In this document: positions 16,924 through 25,513 of the stretch, one piece after another | How positions within the stretch are numbered: the stretch's first letter is position 1 | Layout: every line of letters begins with the position of its first letter | Source: Sphingomonas phyllosphaerae | Lineage (GTDB): Bacteria; Pseudomonadota; Alphaproteobacteria; Sphingomonadales; Sphingomonadaceae | Assembly: GCA_036946405.1 (NCBI GenBank) | Contig: JAQIJC010000001.1 | Location: forward strand, 2,617,501-2,681,500 | Length of the DNA stretch: 64,000 nucleotides | Reading direction: 5' to 3' | Translations under genes and position numbers: made by a program | Notes under the pieces: model-generated | Told to the model about the DNA's origin: nothing | What the model saw: only the letters and a program-made list of their open reading frames with translations | The model's database searches: none

Positions 16924-19494
16924 TCACGACCCGGCGGGTGCGTGCCCGATCAGCCGCGACAGGTCGCGCAACGTGCGGATCATCGCGATCCCCCTCGGCC
17001 CGGCAATATACCGCGGCTCCCAGCGCGGCGCGAATTTTTCCTTGTAGCTCCGCAGGCCGCGGAAGCCGTAGAAGCGCTCGCCATGGTGGAAGACCAGCGA
17101 CGCCGCGCGCGCCCAGGCCGGTGCCAGCCGCCGTCCCGAAATCCCCGACAGCGGCGCGATGCCCAGCGAGAAGCGCTGGAAGCCACGATCCTTCGCCCAT
17201 TGCAGGATGTTGACGAACAAGAAGTCCATCGTGCCATGCGGCGCATCGTCGCGGTGTCGCATCAAATCGACCGACGCCTCGGCATGGTTTTCGGTCAGCC
17301 ACAGATTGGCGAAGGCCGCGATACGATCCCCGTCCATCACCAGCGCCACGTCGAAGCGCTGCAGATAGTCGCGGCTGAAATGGCCGAGACTGAAGCTCTT
17401 CTCGGCATGGCCCTTTGCCGCCATCCATTCGTCCGAGATCGCCGCCAGTTCTTCCAGCACCACGGGCACCGCCGCCGCGGGGACGATCCGGAACGACAGC
17501 CCGCGCCGCGCCGCCGCCCGCTCCGCCTTGCGCACCGAGCGTAGCCGCGGCGTGTCCAGCGTGAAATCGGGGAGGTCGATGATCGCCTCCTCGCCATATT
17601 TGATGACGTGCAACCCCATGCCGATCGCTAGTTCCAGCACCGGCCCGGTGACCTGGTACAGCATCAGCCGTCCCTGCGCCTGATCGGCCTTGTCGCGGAT
17701 CCGCCACAGCAATTCCGGCCAGTCGTCGCGTGACCCGACCGGGTCGCCCATCACGATCCAGCTTGCGCCGCGGACCTGATACATCAGCATCGCCGCACCG
17801 GATTCGGAGAAGAGCAAGCGCTTGTCGTCGATCATCGCGAGCATCGCGTCGGTGCGATCGGCCAGCGCTATCACACGGGTGAGCGCTTCCGGCGCGAAGG
17901 CGCGCGGCTCGGGCGCTTCGGGCGGCGACATCCACCGCCACACCAACGCCGCGAACAGCGCCACCGTCGCCGCGAGCGTCCCGCGCAGGAAGCGCGGCGC
18001 GTCGCCTTTAAGTGCGAACCGCCACCAGAGGTCGTCCTCGTAGGGCACGCGGCGATAGGCGAACAGCCCGATCCACACCGCCGCCGCGAGCACGACCAGC
18101 ACCGCCGACAACCACCCCGCCGACCAGCGGATCTGCGTCAGCGCAGTCCGTCGGTAGAAGGCGCCGCGCGTCCATTGCAGCATCGCCGCGAGCGTGAGGC
18201 ACGCGATCGCTTCCTCGTAATCGATCCCCTTGGCCAGCGAGAAGGCAGCCCCGGCCAGCAGCAGCGCGCGGGTCGCGACGAAAGCGCCATCAAGACGGCG
18301 ATACAGTCCGGGCGCGAGCAGCAGCAGCCCGGTGCCGACGAGGCTGCCCGCGATGTGGCTCGCCTCGATGAACGGCAGCGGCACGATCGATGCCAGCGCA
18401 CCCATTCGCGCGTGGAGCGACGGCAGCGACCCGGACAGCAGCAGCATCGCACCGCCCATGAACGTCGCGGACGATAAGGCGAGCGGCGCAATGCCGTTGG
18501 CGACCGCACGACCGTCGCGCAGCAGCCGCGACGACAGCGGGTGATCGAGCAGGTGCCGCCGCCGCAGCCCTTCACGCCACGCGAGGATCGCGACCGCGAC
18601 GGCAAGCGGCAACAAGTAGTAGATCACGCGATAGGCGATCAGCGCCGCAAAGGCGATCGAGCGATCGCCGGGCAGCACCGCGAGCACCACCGCCTCGAAC
18701 ACGCCGATCCCGCCCGGCACGTGCGCCAGCACCGCCGCGACGATGCCGAGCGCATAGGCGAGGATGAACGCAGGCAGCAGCGACGGCGCGGCACCGTGGA
18801 CGAGCACGAACAGCGCCGCCGCGGCCGTTCCGGTGTCGAGCACCGCGAGTCCGATCTGCGCCAGCGCCTGACCGAAGCTCGGCAACGGCACGCTCAGCCG
18901 CCAGATCCGCAACGGCCCGTTCGCATTGCCGCACAGCATCACGACCGCGGCGATCAGCACCAGGATCGTCGCGGCGATGCCATGCGACACGCCGGCGGGG
19001 ATGGTGATGCCGGCAAGGTCGATCGGGCCGTGCCGCGCCAGCAACGCGATCGAGGCGACCGTCACCACGCCGCTCCAGAAGGTCGCGCTGGCGATGCCGA
19101 TAACGCGCGCGACGTCGGGGCCGTCGAGCCCGGCGGCGGTGTAGATCCGGTAGCGCGCCGATCCGCCGGTCAGCAGCGACAATCCGAGATTGTGGCTGAG
19201 CGTGTAGCTGGTGAATGACGCGAGCGCCGCCACCCGCCACGGCAGCGGGCGTCCGATGATCCGCAGCGCCAGAACGTCATAGCCGGTCAGCGTCAGATAA
19301 CTGAGCGCGGTGAAGAGCAGCGACGCCGCGATCTGCCACGGGGTCAGTGCATGGAGCGCAGCGCGGATGTGCGAGAAATGCAGTTCGCGGGTAAGCTGCT
19401 GCATCGCGGCGAAGCCCAGCCCGATCAATATCAGCACCATCACGAGCGACAGCGCGGTGCGATGCCGCGCCAGCCACCCCCGGACCTCAAGCAT
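16924..19494 (-). CDS. mprF: Lysylphosphatidylglycerol synthase/flippase MprF
   Basis: An 856-residue membrane protein. About 13-14 helices (residues 1-510) form the flippase region, including the LTGGSARYRIY segment. The C-terminal ~340 residues form the GNAT-like aminoacyl-tRNA-dependent transferase domain (DUF2156), with MVMDGDRIAAFANLWL and GTMDFLFVNILQWAKDRG. It transfers an amino acid, usually lysine, from tRNA to phosphatidylglycerol and flips the product, lowering surface charge against cationic peptides. The start at 19494 opens just before the first helix and overlaps the DUF2147 gene by 8 nt. A VirJ/AcvB-like hydrolase lies nearby, the same pairing as Agrobacterium lpiA-acvB. Confidence 0.93.
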   Translation of the reverse strand: MLEVRGWLARHRTALSLVMVLILIGLGFAAMQQLTRELHFSHIRAALHALTPWQIAASLLFTALSYLTLTGYDVLALRIIGRPLPWRVAALASFTSYTLSHNLGLSLLTGGSARYRIYTAAGLDGPDVARVIGIASATFWSGVVTVASIALLARHGPIDLAGITIPAGVSHGIAATILVLIAAVVMLCGNANGPLRIWRLSVPLPSFGQALAQIGLAVLDTGTAAAALFVLVHGAAPSLLPAFILAYALGIVAAVLAHVPGGIGVFEAVVLAVLPGDRSIAFAALIAYRVIYYLLPLAVAVAILAWREGLRRRHLLDHPLSSRLLRDGRAVANGIAPLALSSATFMGGAMLLLSGSLPSLHARMGALASIVPLPFIEASHIAGSLVGTGLLLLAPGLYRRLDGAFVATRALLLAGAAFSLAKGIDYEEAIACLTLAAMLQWTRGAFYRRTALTQIRWSAGWLSAVLVVLAAAVWIGLFAYRRVPYEDDLWWRFALKGDAPRFLRGTLAATVALFAALVWRWMSPPEAPEPRAFAPEALTRVIALADRTDAMLAMIDDKRLLFSESGAAMLMYQVRGASWIVMGDPVGSRDDWPELLWRIRDKADQAQGRLMLYQVTGPVLELAIGMGLHVIKYGEEAIIDLPDFTLDTPRLRSVRKAERAAARRGLSFRIVPAAAVPVVLEELAAISDEWMAAKGHAEKSFSLGHFSRDYLQRFDVALVMDGDRIAAFANLWLTENHAEASVDLMRHRDDAPHGTMDFLFVNILQWAKDRGFQRFSLGIAPLSGISGRRLAPAWARAASLVFHHGERFYGFRGLRSYKEKFAPRWEPRYIAGPRGIAMIRTLRDLSRLIGHAPAGS

Positions 19495-19930
19495 GGGGAA
19501 CGTCCGCGATGCGATGCCACAATTGCGATTTGCAGAGCAGGCCACCGAGGATGCAGCCCTTCACCTTCATCTGATCCGGCCCGACCTGCTGGATGATCGA
19601 ATAGAAGCGGCGGTTCATGTCCGGGACGAACACCGTGCCTGACCAGCTTCCCGGCTTCTCGGCGCGATAGTTTTCCAGCAAGGCGGTGCCGATCAGCTTG
19701 GGCGTACCGCCATCGCGCGCGTCGTTCTGCGCTTCCTCATTCGCCCAGACGATCCAGCCGCACAGCCGCTCGCCGCACGGGCCGGTACGCACCGCGACGC
19801 TCTTGTACGGATTCATCCACGTCCCGTAGATCGTCGCGCCCGACGCGGCATTCTGCGGTTGCGCCGCGGCGGGGACGGCAGCGACCGTCAGCAAGGCGGC
19901 GACAGCCGCGGCGAGGCGTGAAGCGAACAT
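19487..19930 (-). CDS. Secreted DUF2147-family protein
   Basis: A 147-residue protein with a signal peptide (MFASRLAAAVAALLTVAAVP AAA) and a DUF2147 domain: YGTWMNP near the start, CGERLCGWIVW, then FVPDMNRRFYS and GCILGGLLCKSQLW. The four or more cysteines could form disulfides in the periplasm. DUF2147 is a small lipocalin-like beta fold of unknown role. The ATG has an AGGGGATC site upstream. It is translated just before mprF with 8 nt overlap, so it is likely part of the membrane-charge operon. Confidence 0.85.
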   Translation of the reverse strand: MFASRLAAAVAALLTVAAVPAAAQPQNAASGATIYGTWMNPYKSVAVRTGPCGERLCGWIVWANEEAQNDARDGGTPKLIGTALLENYRAEKPGSWSGTVFVPDMNRRFYSIIQQVGPDQMKVKGCILGGLLCKSQLWHRIADVPHA

Positions 19931-20020
19931 ATGTGATCCCCTGTGATCTGCCGAACCTAGGCCGCCGTTGATTGCCGGCACGTCGACGACGACTGAATTA
20001 TCCGTAATGAAGATGACGGA

Positions 20021-20749
20021 TCAGCGACCGTCGGCGATCACCGTGCGCAGCGTCCGCGCGATGAGCGGCACGTCGTAGTTCATGAAATGCCCGCCCGGCA
20101 GCACGATGCGCCGCACGTTGGCGCCGTGCAGCAGCGGGCACAGGCTGGCCGCTTCCGCCGCACCCTGAATGCAGGTCAGCGTCGTCCAGTCGATCCGGCG
20201 GGCGCTTGGCACGGCGGGCGCGTCGGGTGCTCCGTCGAGGATGCCGCCAGGACTGGCCTTGAAGAGCAACGTGTTACCGGGGACGAGCAGCACCACCTGC
20301 GTAACCCGCGGTCGCAACGCGCGTGACAGATGCGCGCTGGCATATTGCAGCATGTCCGCGCCGAACGACTGGCCGACCAGCACGACGCGCGACGTTCCGG
20401 GCGCTCGCTCCGCCCGCTGCACCGCCCCCGCGACGATCGCCGTGGCTTCGTCCCGGGTACGTCGGGTGCCGAAGGCAGTCAGCGAATTGAACGCCAGAAC
20501 GGGTAAGCCGGCCGCGTTCAGCGCGGCGATCAGGCGCGGGCCCATCCCGACATTGGTCCCCATATCGCCCGAAAGGAACAGAACCCGCGTTCCCCGCTCC
20601 CTTGCGGGAGTGGATATCGTCGGCGGGCAATTGCGGAGAACCGCGCCGCCGTAATAGCCGAGATAACCGATCCCACCGACGACGAGCAGCGCCATGGCGG
20701 CAACCACACCGGCGACGATCGCGAACCAGTTGCGGGACAGCGTCGGCAT
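20021..20749 (-). CDS. VirJ/AcvB-like membrane-anchored alpha/beta hydrolase
   Basis: A 242-residue protein with an N-terminal helix (about 8-32) and a periplasmic alpha/beta hydrolase domain. LFLSGDMG followed by GLPVLAFNSLTAFGTRRT matches the VirJ pattern, the nucleophile elbow is VGQSFGAD, and GGHFMNYD gives the late His. In Agrobacterium, AcvB, the two-domain relative, hydrolyses lysyl-phosphatidylglycerol and is encoded next to the MprF homologue LpiA. By analogy this one-domain enzyme may trim the lipids made by MprF here. It is 2 nt downstream of the small membrane-protein gene. Confidence 0.82.
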   Translation of the reverse strand: MPTLSRNWFAIVAGVVAAMALLVVGGIGYLGYYGGAVLRNCPPTISTPARERGTRVLFLSGDMGTNVGMGPRLIAALNAAGLPVLAFNSLTAFGTRRTRDEATAIVAGAVQRAERAPGTSRVVLVGQSFGADMLQYASAHLSRALRPRVTQVVLLVPGNTLLFKASPGGILDGAPDAPAVPSARRIDWTTLTCIQGAAEAASLCPLLHGANVRRIVLPGGHFMNYDVPLIARTLRTVIADGR

Positions 20750-20751
20750 CG

Positions 20752-21129
20752 TCAGGCGCTCACCGCATAGGTGATGACGAAGCAGGCGGCGGTGAGCAGC
20801 AGCATCGCGAGGATGAAGCTCGCGTCCGCGATCTGCTCCAGCCGGTGGAGCCACGCGTGCCGCCGCGGGTCGGGCGTGCGCACCGCGAGATAGGACGCCA
20901 GCATCGCGATCAGGAAGATCAGCGAATCGATCGCGAGCAGATCGTCGGCGAAGCTCGCGCGCTTGCCCCATGCGATCCCGACATGCAGCAGCCCGATTCC
21001 GGTAAGGCACACGCCGACCATCGCCGCGGCCATCGGGCAGATCAGTCGGCACACCCGCTCGTCGAGCGCCGTGCGCGATGATTCGCCGGGCGCGCGCAGG
21101 ATGCGGTCAGAAGGAAGCGGATCGCGCAT
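20752..21129 (-). CDS. Small membrane protein, unknown function
   Basis: A 125-residue protein with three predicted helices (about 31-54, 66-86 and 101-123) separated by short basic loops. The start ATG lacks a strong ribosome site but the coding frame is clean, and the gene precedes the VirJ-like hydrolase by 2 nt, implying one transcript. I do not recognise the family. Its place at the head of the aminoacyl-lipid cluster, behind the palindrome at 21172-21193, suggests an envelope role. Confidence 0.7.
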   Translation of the reverse strand: MRDPLPSDRILRAPGESSRTALDERVCRLICPMAAAMVGVCLTGIGLLHVGIAWGKRASFADDLLAIDSLIFLIAMLASYLAVRTPDPRRHAWLHRLEQIADASFILAMLLLTAACFVITYAVSA

Positions 21130-21171
21130 CGCGCGCTTCTGCCCGTGGCGGCTTCGCGACCGCCTGTCCGG

Positions 21172-21193
21172 AAGATGAGCGATCGGTCATCTT
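21172..21193. promoter_or_regulatory. 22-bp near-palindrome related to the 1295-1320 site
   Basis: AAGATGA and TCATCTT flank GCGATCGG. The core ATGAGCGATCGGTCAT differs by one base from the ATGACCGATCGGTCAT core at 1300-1315. It lies in the 96-bp gap in front of the leftward small-membrane-protein/VirJ operon. Two near-identical operators in front of two envelope loci point to one shared regulator. Confidence 0.5.
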
Positions 21194-21225
21194 TCGCGCG
21201 CGGCAAACGCCTCGATCGGTGCGCT

Positions 21226-22713
21226 TTAAGCCAGCGCCGGCTGCATCCCCATCATCGCCGCGAGCGCACGATGCCGCTTCTGGACGGTTTCCCCATATAG
21301 CGCCGCGTCGCCAGGCTGGAGGCGCAAGACTCCCTGCTCGACGCTGATCGCGGCGCGTGTCAGCGGTGCCGCCAGCCCGCCGCTCAGCCGTTGACCGAGC
21401 CGGATTGCGAGCCCCCATTGCACCGCCCGCCGCAACGCCGCCTCGCCCGCCAAAGCGACCAGCGGCGCAGGACTGTCGGTGTCGCCGCCCAGCGCCGTCC
21501 ACAACGCCTGCGCCAGCATTGCGCGTCCGCGCGCGTCGATCCCGACCCAATTGCCGTGCAGCGCGATCTCGACACCACGCTCGGCGCGGAAGTCGGGGTT
21601 GGCGCGCCAGCCGACATCGGCGAGGTGACAGGCGGCGATCCGCAATCGTGCGTCCGCGCGTCGATCGTCACCGAACAGCGGCGCGATCCAGCGATCGAGC
21701 AGGTCGCCATGTTCGGGAAACCGACCGCTGCGCCGCCCTTCATCCCGCGCGGCGACGATCAGCGGATCGGCGGCGCGTTGCGCGGGCGAGAGCCGTTCGT
21801 AGAGCAGTCCCTCGCGCAGCCCGTACGCCGAGACGATCGTCCCGCTGCTGCGCAGATGCTTCAGCATCGTCGCGAGCAGCGCCGCGGCGTCGGCGAGCGT
21901 CGGGATGCGACCCGACGACAGGCCGGGCACGTCCTTCAGCCGCGCCTTGCCGACATGCGCGAGCGTGCGGCGCAGGCGGGTGACCGTCTCCTGCGACATC
22001 GCATATTGATGGATCACCGGCAGCGGGTAGCGGGTCGCCTCCATATCGAGCCGCGCCAATGCGCGCCACGATCCGCCGACCAGATAGAAGGGCAACCCCT
22101 TGCCCGCGCCGAGCCAGCCGCTCTCCTTCAGCAAGGCATCGACTCGCCGGTCGAGCCGCCCCTTGTCGCGCAGCGCGGCGATCCGCAGCACGCCGAGCGG
22201 AAAGGATGCGCGCCCCAGCAACTCGCCACGGCGCACCCGCACCAGCTCGAGGCTGCCGCCGCCGAGATCCCCGACGATGCCATCGGCGTCGGGAATGCCC
22301 GAGAGCACCCCGTAACCCGCTGCCTCGGCTTCCTTCTCGCCGGGCAGGATTTCGACCGTAAGCCCGGCCGCCTCGGCGACGGCGATCAGCTCGGCGCCAT
22401 TGCTGGCGTCGCGCACCGCCGCCGTCGCAACGGTGCGCAGCGTGGTGACGTCCATGGCGTGGGCCAACGCGGCGAAGCGACGCAGCGCGGTCTGTGCGAG
22501 CGCCATCGCCTGCTGATCGATCGACCCGCTTTCGGCCAGGCTGCGGCCCAGCCCGGCCAGCACCTTTTCATTGAACAGAATCGCCGGCAGCCGTGGCGGA
22601 CCTTGGTACACCACCAGCCGGATCGAGTTCGAGCCGATGTCGATGATCGCGGTACGCGGTTCGGCGTCGGTCGGGGTATCCGCCTCTTCCGCTCCGCGCT
22701 TCGGCCACCTCAA
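21226..22713 (-). CDS. ppx: Exopolyphosphatase / pppGpp phosphatase (Ppx/GppA)
   Basis: A 495-residue ASKHA-fold phosphatase: phosphate 1 motif AIIDIGSNSIRLVVY, VATAAVRDASN, and phosphate 2 motif GIVGDLGGGSLEL, followed by an HD-like C-terminal region. It hydrolyses polyphosphate chains, and family members can also remove phosphate from pppGpp. The likely start is a TTG that overlaps the ppk stop by 4 nt (TTGA), a coupled arrangement, so synthesis and degradation of polyphosphate are made from one message. Confidence 0.93.
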   Translation of the reverse strand: MRWPKRGAEEADTPTDAEPRTAIIDIGSNSIRLVVYQGPPRLPAILFNEKVLAGLGRSLAESGSIDQQAMALAQTALRRFAALAHAMDVTTLRTVATAAVRDASNGAELIAVAEAAGLTVEILPGEKEAEAAGYGVLSGIPDADGIVGDLGGGSLELVRVRRGELLGRASFPLGVLRIAALRDKGRLDRRVDALLKESGWLGAGKGLPFYLVGGSWRALARLDMEATRYPLPVIHQYAMSQETVTRLRRTLAHVGKARLKDVPGLSSGRIPTLADAAALLATMLKHLRSSGTIVSAYGLREGLLYERLSPAQRAADPLIVAARDEGRRSGRFPEHGDLLDRWIAPLFGDDRRADARLRIAACHLADVGWRANPDFRAERGVEIALHGNWVGIDARGRAMLAQALWTALGGDTDSPAPLVALAGEAALRRAVQWGLAIRLGQRLSGGLAAPLTRAAISVEQGVLRLQPGDAALYGETVQKRHRALAAMMGMQPALA

Positions 22714-24896
22714 CGCTTGCGCCTCAGCGACAGCACCGGCACCTCATCGCCGTCCAGCGCCGCGCCACGCCCGGACAGCGACGGGTTGACCATGAAGTAA
22801 CGGTGCAGGTTGAACGGCTTCTCGCCCGGTGTGTCGCGGACATAGCTCCCGTCCGCCTCCAGCTCCCAGCTCTGCTCATTGTCGATCAGATTGGCGACCA
22901 TCACCTGATCGAGGACCTGATCGTGGACGGTTTCGTTTTCCAGCGGCAGCAGATATTCGACCCGGCGGTCGAAGTTGCGCGGCATCCAGTCGGCCGAAGA
23001 AATATAGACCACCGCCCCGTCGTTCGGCAGCGGCGCGCCATTGCCGAACGCCGCGATACGGCTGTGTTCGAGAAAGCGCCCGACCACCGACTTGACCCGG
23101 ATGTTCTCCGACATGCCGGGCACCTTCGGGCGCAGGCAGCATATACCGCGCACGATCAGGTCGATTTCGACCCCGGCACAGCTCGCCTCGTAGAGTTTCT
23201 CGATGATGATCGGATCGACCAGCGAGTTCATCTTCGCCCAGATCGATCCGGCGCGGCCCGCGCGCACATGCTCGATCTCGGCATCGACCCGCGCCAGCAA
23301 CCGTTCGCGCAGCGCGCGCGGGCTGAGCACGACCATTTCCATGCCGGACGGCTCGACATAGCCGGTGATGTAGTTGAACATCCGCGCCGCATCGCGGCCG
23401 ATGCGAGGATCGGCGGTGAAGAAGCTGAGATCGGTGTATATCTTCGCGGTGATCGGGTGATAATTGCCGGTGCCGAAGTGGCAGTAGGTCCGGAACTTGC
23501 CGTTCTCGCGACGCACCACCATCGCTACCTTGGCGTGGGTTTTCCACTCGATGAAGCCATAGACGACCTGAACGCCGGCCCGCTCCAGCGCGCTGGCCCA
23601 TTGCAGGTTCTGCTCCTCGTCGAACCGCGCCTTCAGTTCCACGACGGCGGTCACCGACTTGCCCGCCTCGGCGGCGGCGATCAGCGCGCTGATGACCGCG
23701 GACTGCTTGCCGGCGCGATACAAGGTCTGCTTGATCGCGACCACGTCGGGGTCGTTCGCCGCCTGCTTCAGAAAGGCCAGCACGACGTCGAACGTCTCAT
23801 ACGGGTGATGGACGACGATGTCCTTGCTTCGGATCGCTGCGAAGCAATCGCCGCCAAACTCCCGAATTCGCTCGGGAAAACGCGGTGTGAACGGGACGAA
23901 CTTCAGATCGGGCCGGTCTTCGTCGGCAAGGAGCGACAGGTCGCTCATGCCCAGGAACGATCCGGTTTCCGTGATGATCGTGTCGGCCCCGCCCAGCTCC
24001 TCGCGCAGCACCTGCGCCAGCCCATCGGGCATCCCCGTTTCCAGCTCGAGCCGGATCACGCGACCGCGCCGCCGCCGCTTGATCGCATTGGCGAAATAGC
24101 GGACCAGATCCTCGGCTTCTTCCTCGATCTCGATATCGCTGTCGCGCAGCACGCGGAATTCCGCCGCACCCAGCACGTCATATCCGGGAAAAAGCAGATG
24201 CGAGAAGCGTTTGAGGATTGATTCGATCGCGACGTATGAAGCGCGTTCGCTGCCGGGCAGACGGACGAAACGCGGCATCGCCGCGGGCAACATCACCAGT
24301 TCGCGGATCGGCTCGGAGTCCGACCGGCGCACCAGATCGAACATCACCGCCATGCCCTTGTTGGGCATGAACGGGAACGGATGCGCGGGATCGAGCGCCT
24401 GCGGGGTGATGACCGGAAACAATTGTTCCTGAAAATAGGTGTCGAGCCAGGCGCGTTGCTCATCGTCGAGCCGCTCCAGCGAGCGGCTGCCCAACACCGA
24501 AATGCCGGCCTCGTCCAGTTCGTGACGGATGTCGCGCCACACCGCATGCTGGCTTGCCATCAGCGCGTCGGCCTGTTCGACGATCGCCGCAAGCTGCTGT
24601 CCGGGGGTCAGGCCATCGGCAGAGCGCGCCTCCACGTCCTGCAGCTGCTGCCCCTTGAGCCCCGCCACGCGAACCATGAAGAATTCGTCGAGGTTTCCGC
24701 CGGAAATGGCGAGAAAGCGGACCCTTTCCAGCAGCGGGTGCGCGGGATTGCAGGCTTCTTCCAGAACGCGACGGTTGAAGGCGAGCCACGATTGCTCACG
24801 GTTGAAATAGCGGTTTCCGTCCCGCTCGACGAACGGGTCGTCCAGATCGAGCGCGGCTTCGGCATCCTTACGCGCGATACTCACGGGCCGTGTCAT
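22710..24896 (-). CDS. ppk1: Polyphosphate kinase 1
   Basis: A 728-residue enzyme with the full PPK1 layout: N-terminal helical domain with NREQSWLAFNRRVLEEA, LDEFFMVRVAGL, head domain, and two phospholipase-D-like C-terminal domains with CHFGTGNYHPITAKIYTD (site of the phospho-histidine) and later NFDRRVEYLLP. It makes long-chain polyphosphate from ATP at the membrane. It overlaps hdaA upstream and ppx downstream by 4 nt each. Confidence 0.97.
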   Translation of the reverse strand: MTRPVSIARKDAEAALDLDDPFVERDGNRYFNREQSWLAFNRRVLEEACNPAHPLLERVRFLAISGGNLDEFFMVRVAGLKGQQLQDVEARSADGLTPGQQLAAIVEQADALMASQHAVWRDIRHELDEAGISVLGSRSLERLDDEQRAWLDTYFQEQLFPVITPQALDPAHPFPFMPNKGMAVMFDLVRRSDSEPIRELVMLPAAMPRFVRLPGSERASYVAIESILKRFSHLLFPGYDVLGAAEFRVLRDSDIEIEEEAEDLVRYFANAIKRRRRGRVIRLELETGMPDGLAQVLREELGGADTIITETGSFLGMSDLSLLADEDRPDLKFVPFTPRFPERIREFGGDCFAAIRSKDIVVHHPYETFDVVLAFLKQAANDPDVVAIKQTLYRAGKQSAVISALIAAAEAGKSVTAVVELKARFDEEQNLQWASALERAGVQVVYGFIEWKTHAKVAMVVRRENGKFRTYCHFGTGNYHPITAKIYTDLSFFTADPRIGRDAARMFNYITGYVEPSGMEMVVLSPRALRERLLARVDAEIEHVRAGRAGSIWAKMNSLVDPIIIEKLYEASCAGVEIDLIVRGICCLRPKVPGMSENIRVKSVVGRFLEHSRIAAFGNGAPLPNDGAVVYISSADWMPRNFDRRVEYLLPLENETVHDQVLDQVMVANLIDNEQSWELEADGSYVRDTPGEKPFNLHRYFMVNPSLSGRGAALDGDEVPVLSLRRKR

Positions 24897-25513
24897 GATG
24901 GAAGGTCGCTCCGGTTCCTTGCGGTCTTGTCGATGTCGAGCGTTTCGCGCGCCAACGGAATCGTCAGCCGGCGGCGCCCCGCCAGCGCGGCCTGGTCCAG
25001 CCTATCGATCGTCTCGATGACGGCGGTGTGACTCCGTTCGGTGCGCGCGGTGAGCCACGCAACCAGATCGGCGCGCGCATCCAGATGACGGTGCGCGAAC
25101 CCGCGTTCGAAGAGCGCCGCCATCAGCGCCTCCTCCGGCGCGTCGATCGTGGCGGCGGGGCTGGCGGCGAGCCGGGAGCGAAGATCCGGCAGCGCGATCG
25201 ACCATGTCGGCGGCAAGGCGGCGGCGACGAGCAACAGCGGCCGCCGCTCCTCCTGCGCCCGGTTCCAGGCGTGGAAGAGCGTTTCCTCGTCGACGGTATC
25301 GGCGTCGTCGATCACCGACCCGCCCGAGCGCGCAGCGAAAATCCGCCCCAGCAGCGAGCGCCCCGACTTCGGCGGTCCCGCAAGCACCGCGGTGCGCACC
25401 GGCCATGTCGCCCAATGTTCGAGCATCCGCACGGCGCGGGCATTCGACTCGACGACCAGAAACTCGCCCTGCTCCTCCGCCGCCCACCCCAGCGGCAGCG
25501 CGAACTGGTTCAT
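24893..25513 (-). CDS. hdaA: HdaA, DnaA-related regulator of replication initiation
   Basis: A 206-residue DnaA-like AAA+ protein without the DnaA DNA-binding domain. It opens MNQFALPLGW, where Gln-Phe-x-Leu-Pro-Leu is a beta-clamp-binding motif. The P-loop is shortened (GPPKSGRS, lacking the usual GKT), VIDDADTVDEETLFHAWN is the Walker B region, and LRSRL is the DnaA-type sensor. It promotes hydrolysis of DnaA-ATP when bound to the clamp. It overlaps both neighbours by 4 nt. The same place before ppk is common in alphaproteobacteria. Confidence 0.9.
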   Translation of the reverse strand: MNQFALPLGWAAEEQGEFLVVESNARAVRMLEHWATWPVRTAVLAGPPKSGRSLLGRIFAARSGGSVIDDADTVDEETLFHAWNRAQEERRPLLLVAAALPPTWSIALPDLRSRLAASPAATIDAPEEALMAALFERGFAHRHLDARADLVAWLTARTERSHTAVIETIDRLDQAALAGRRRLTIPLARETLDIDKTARNRSDLPS

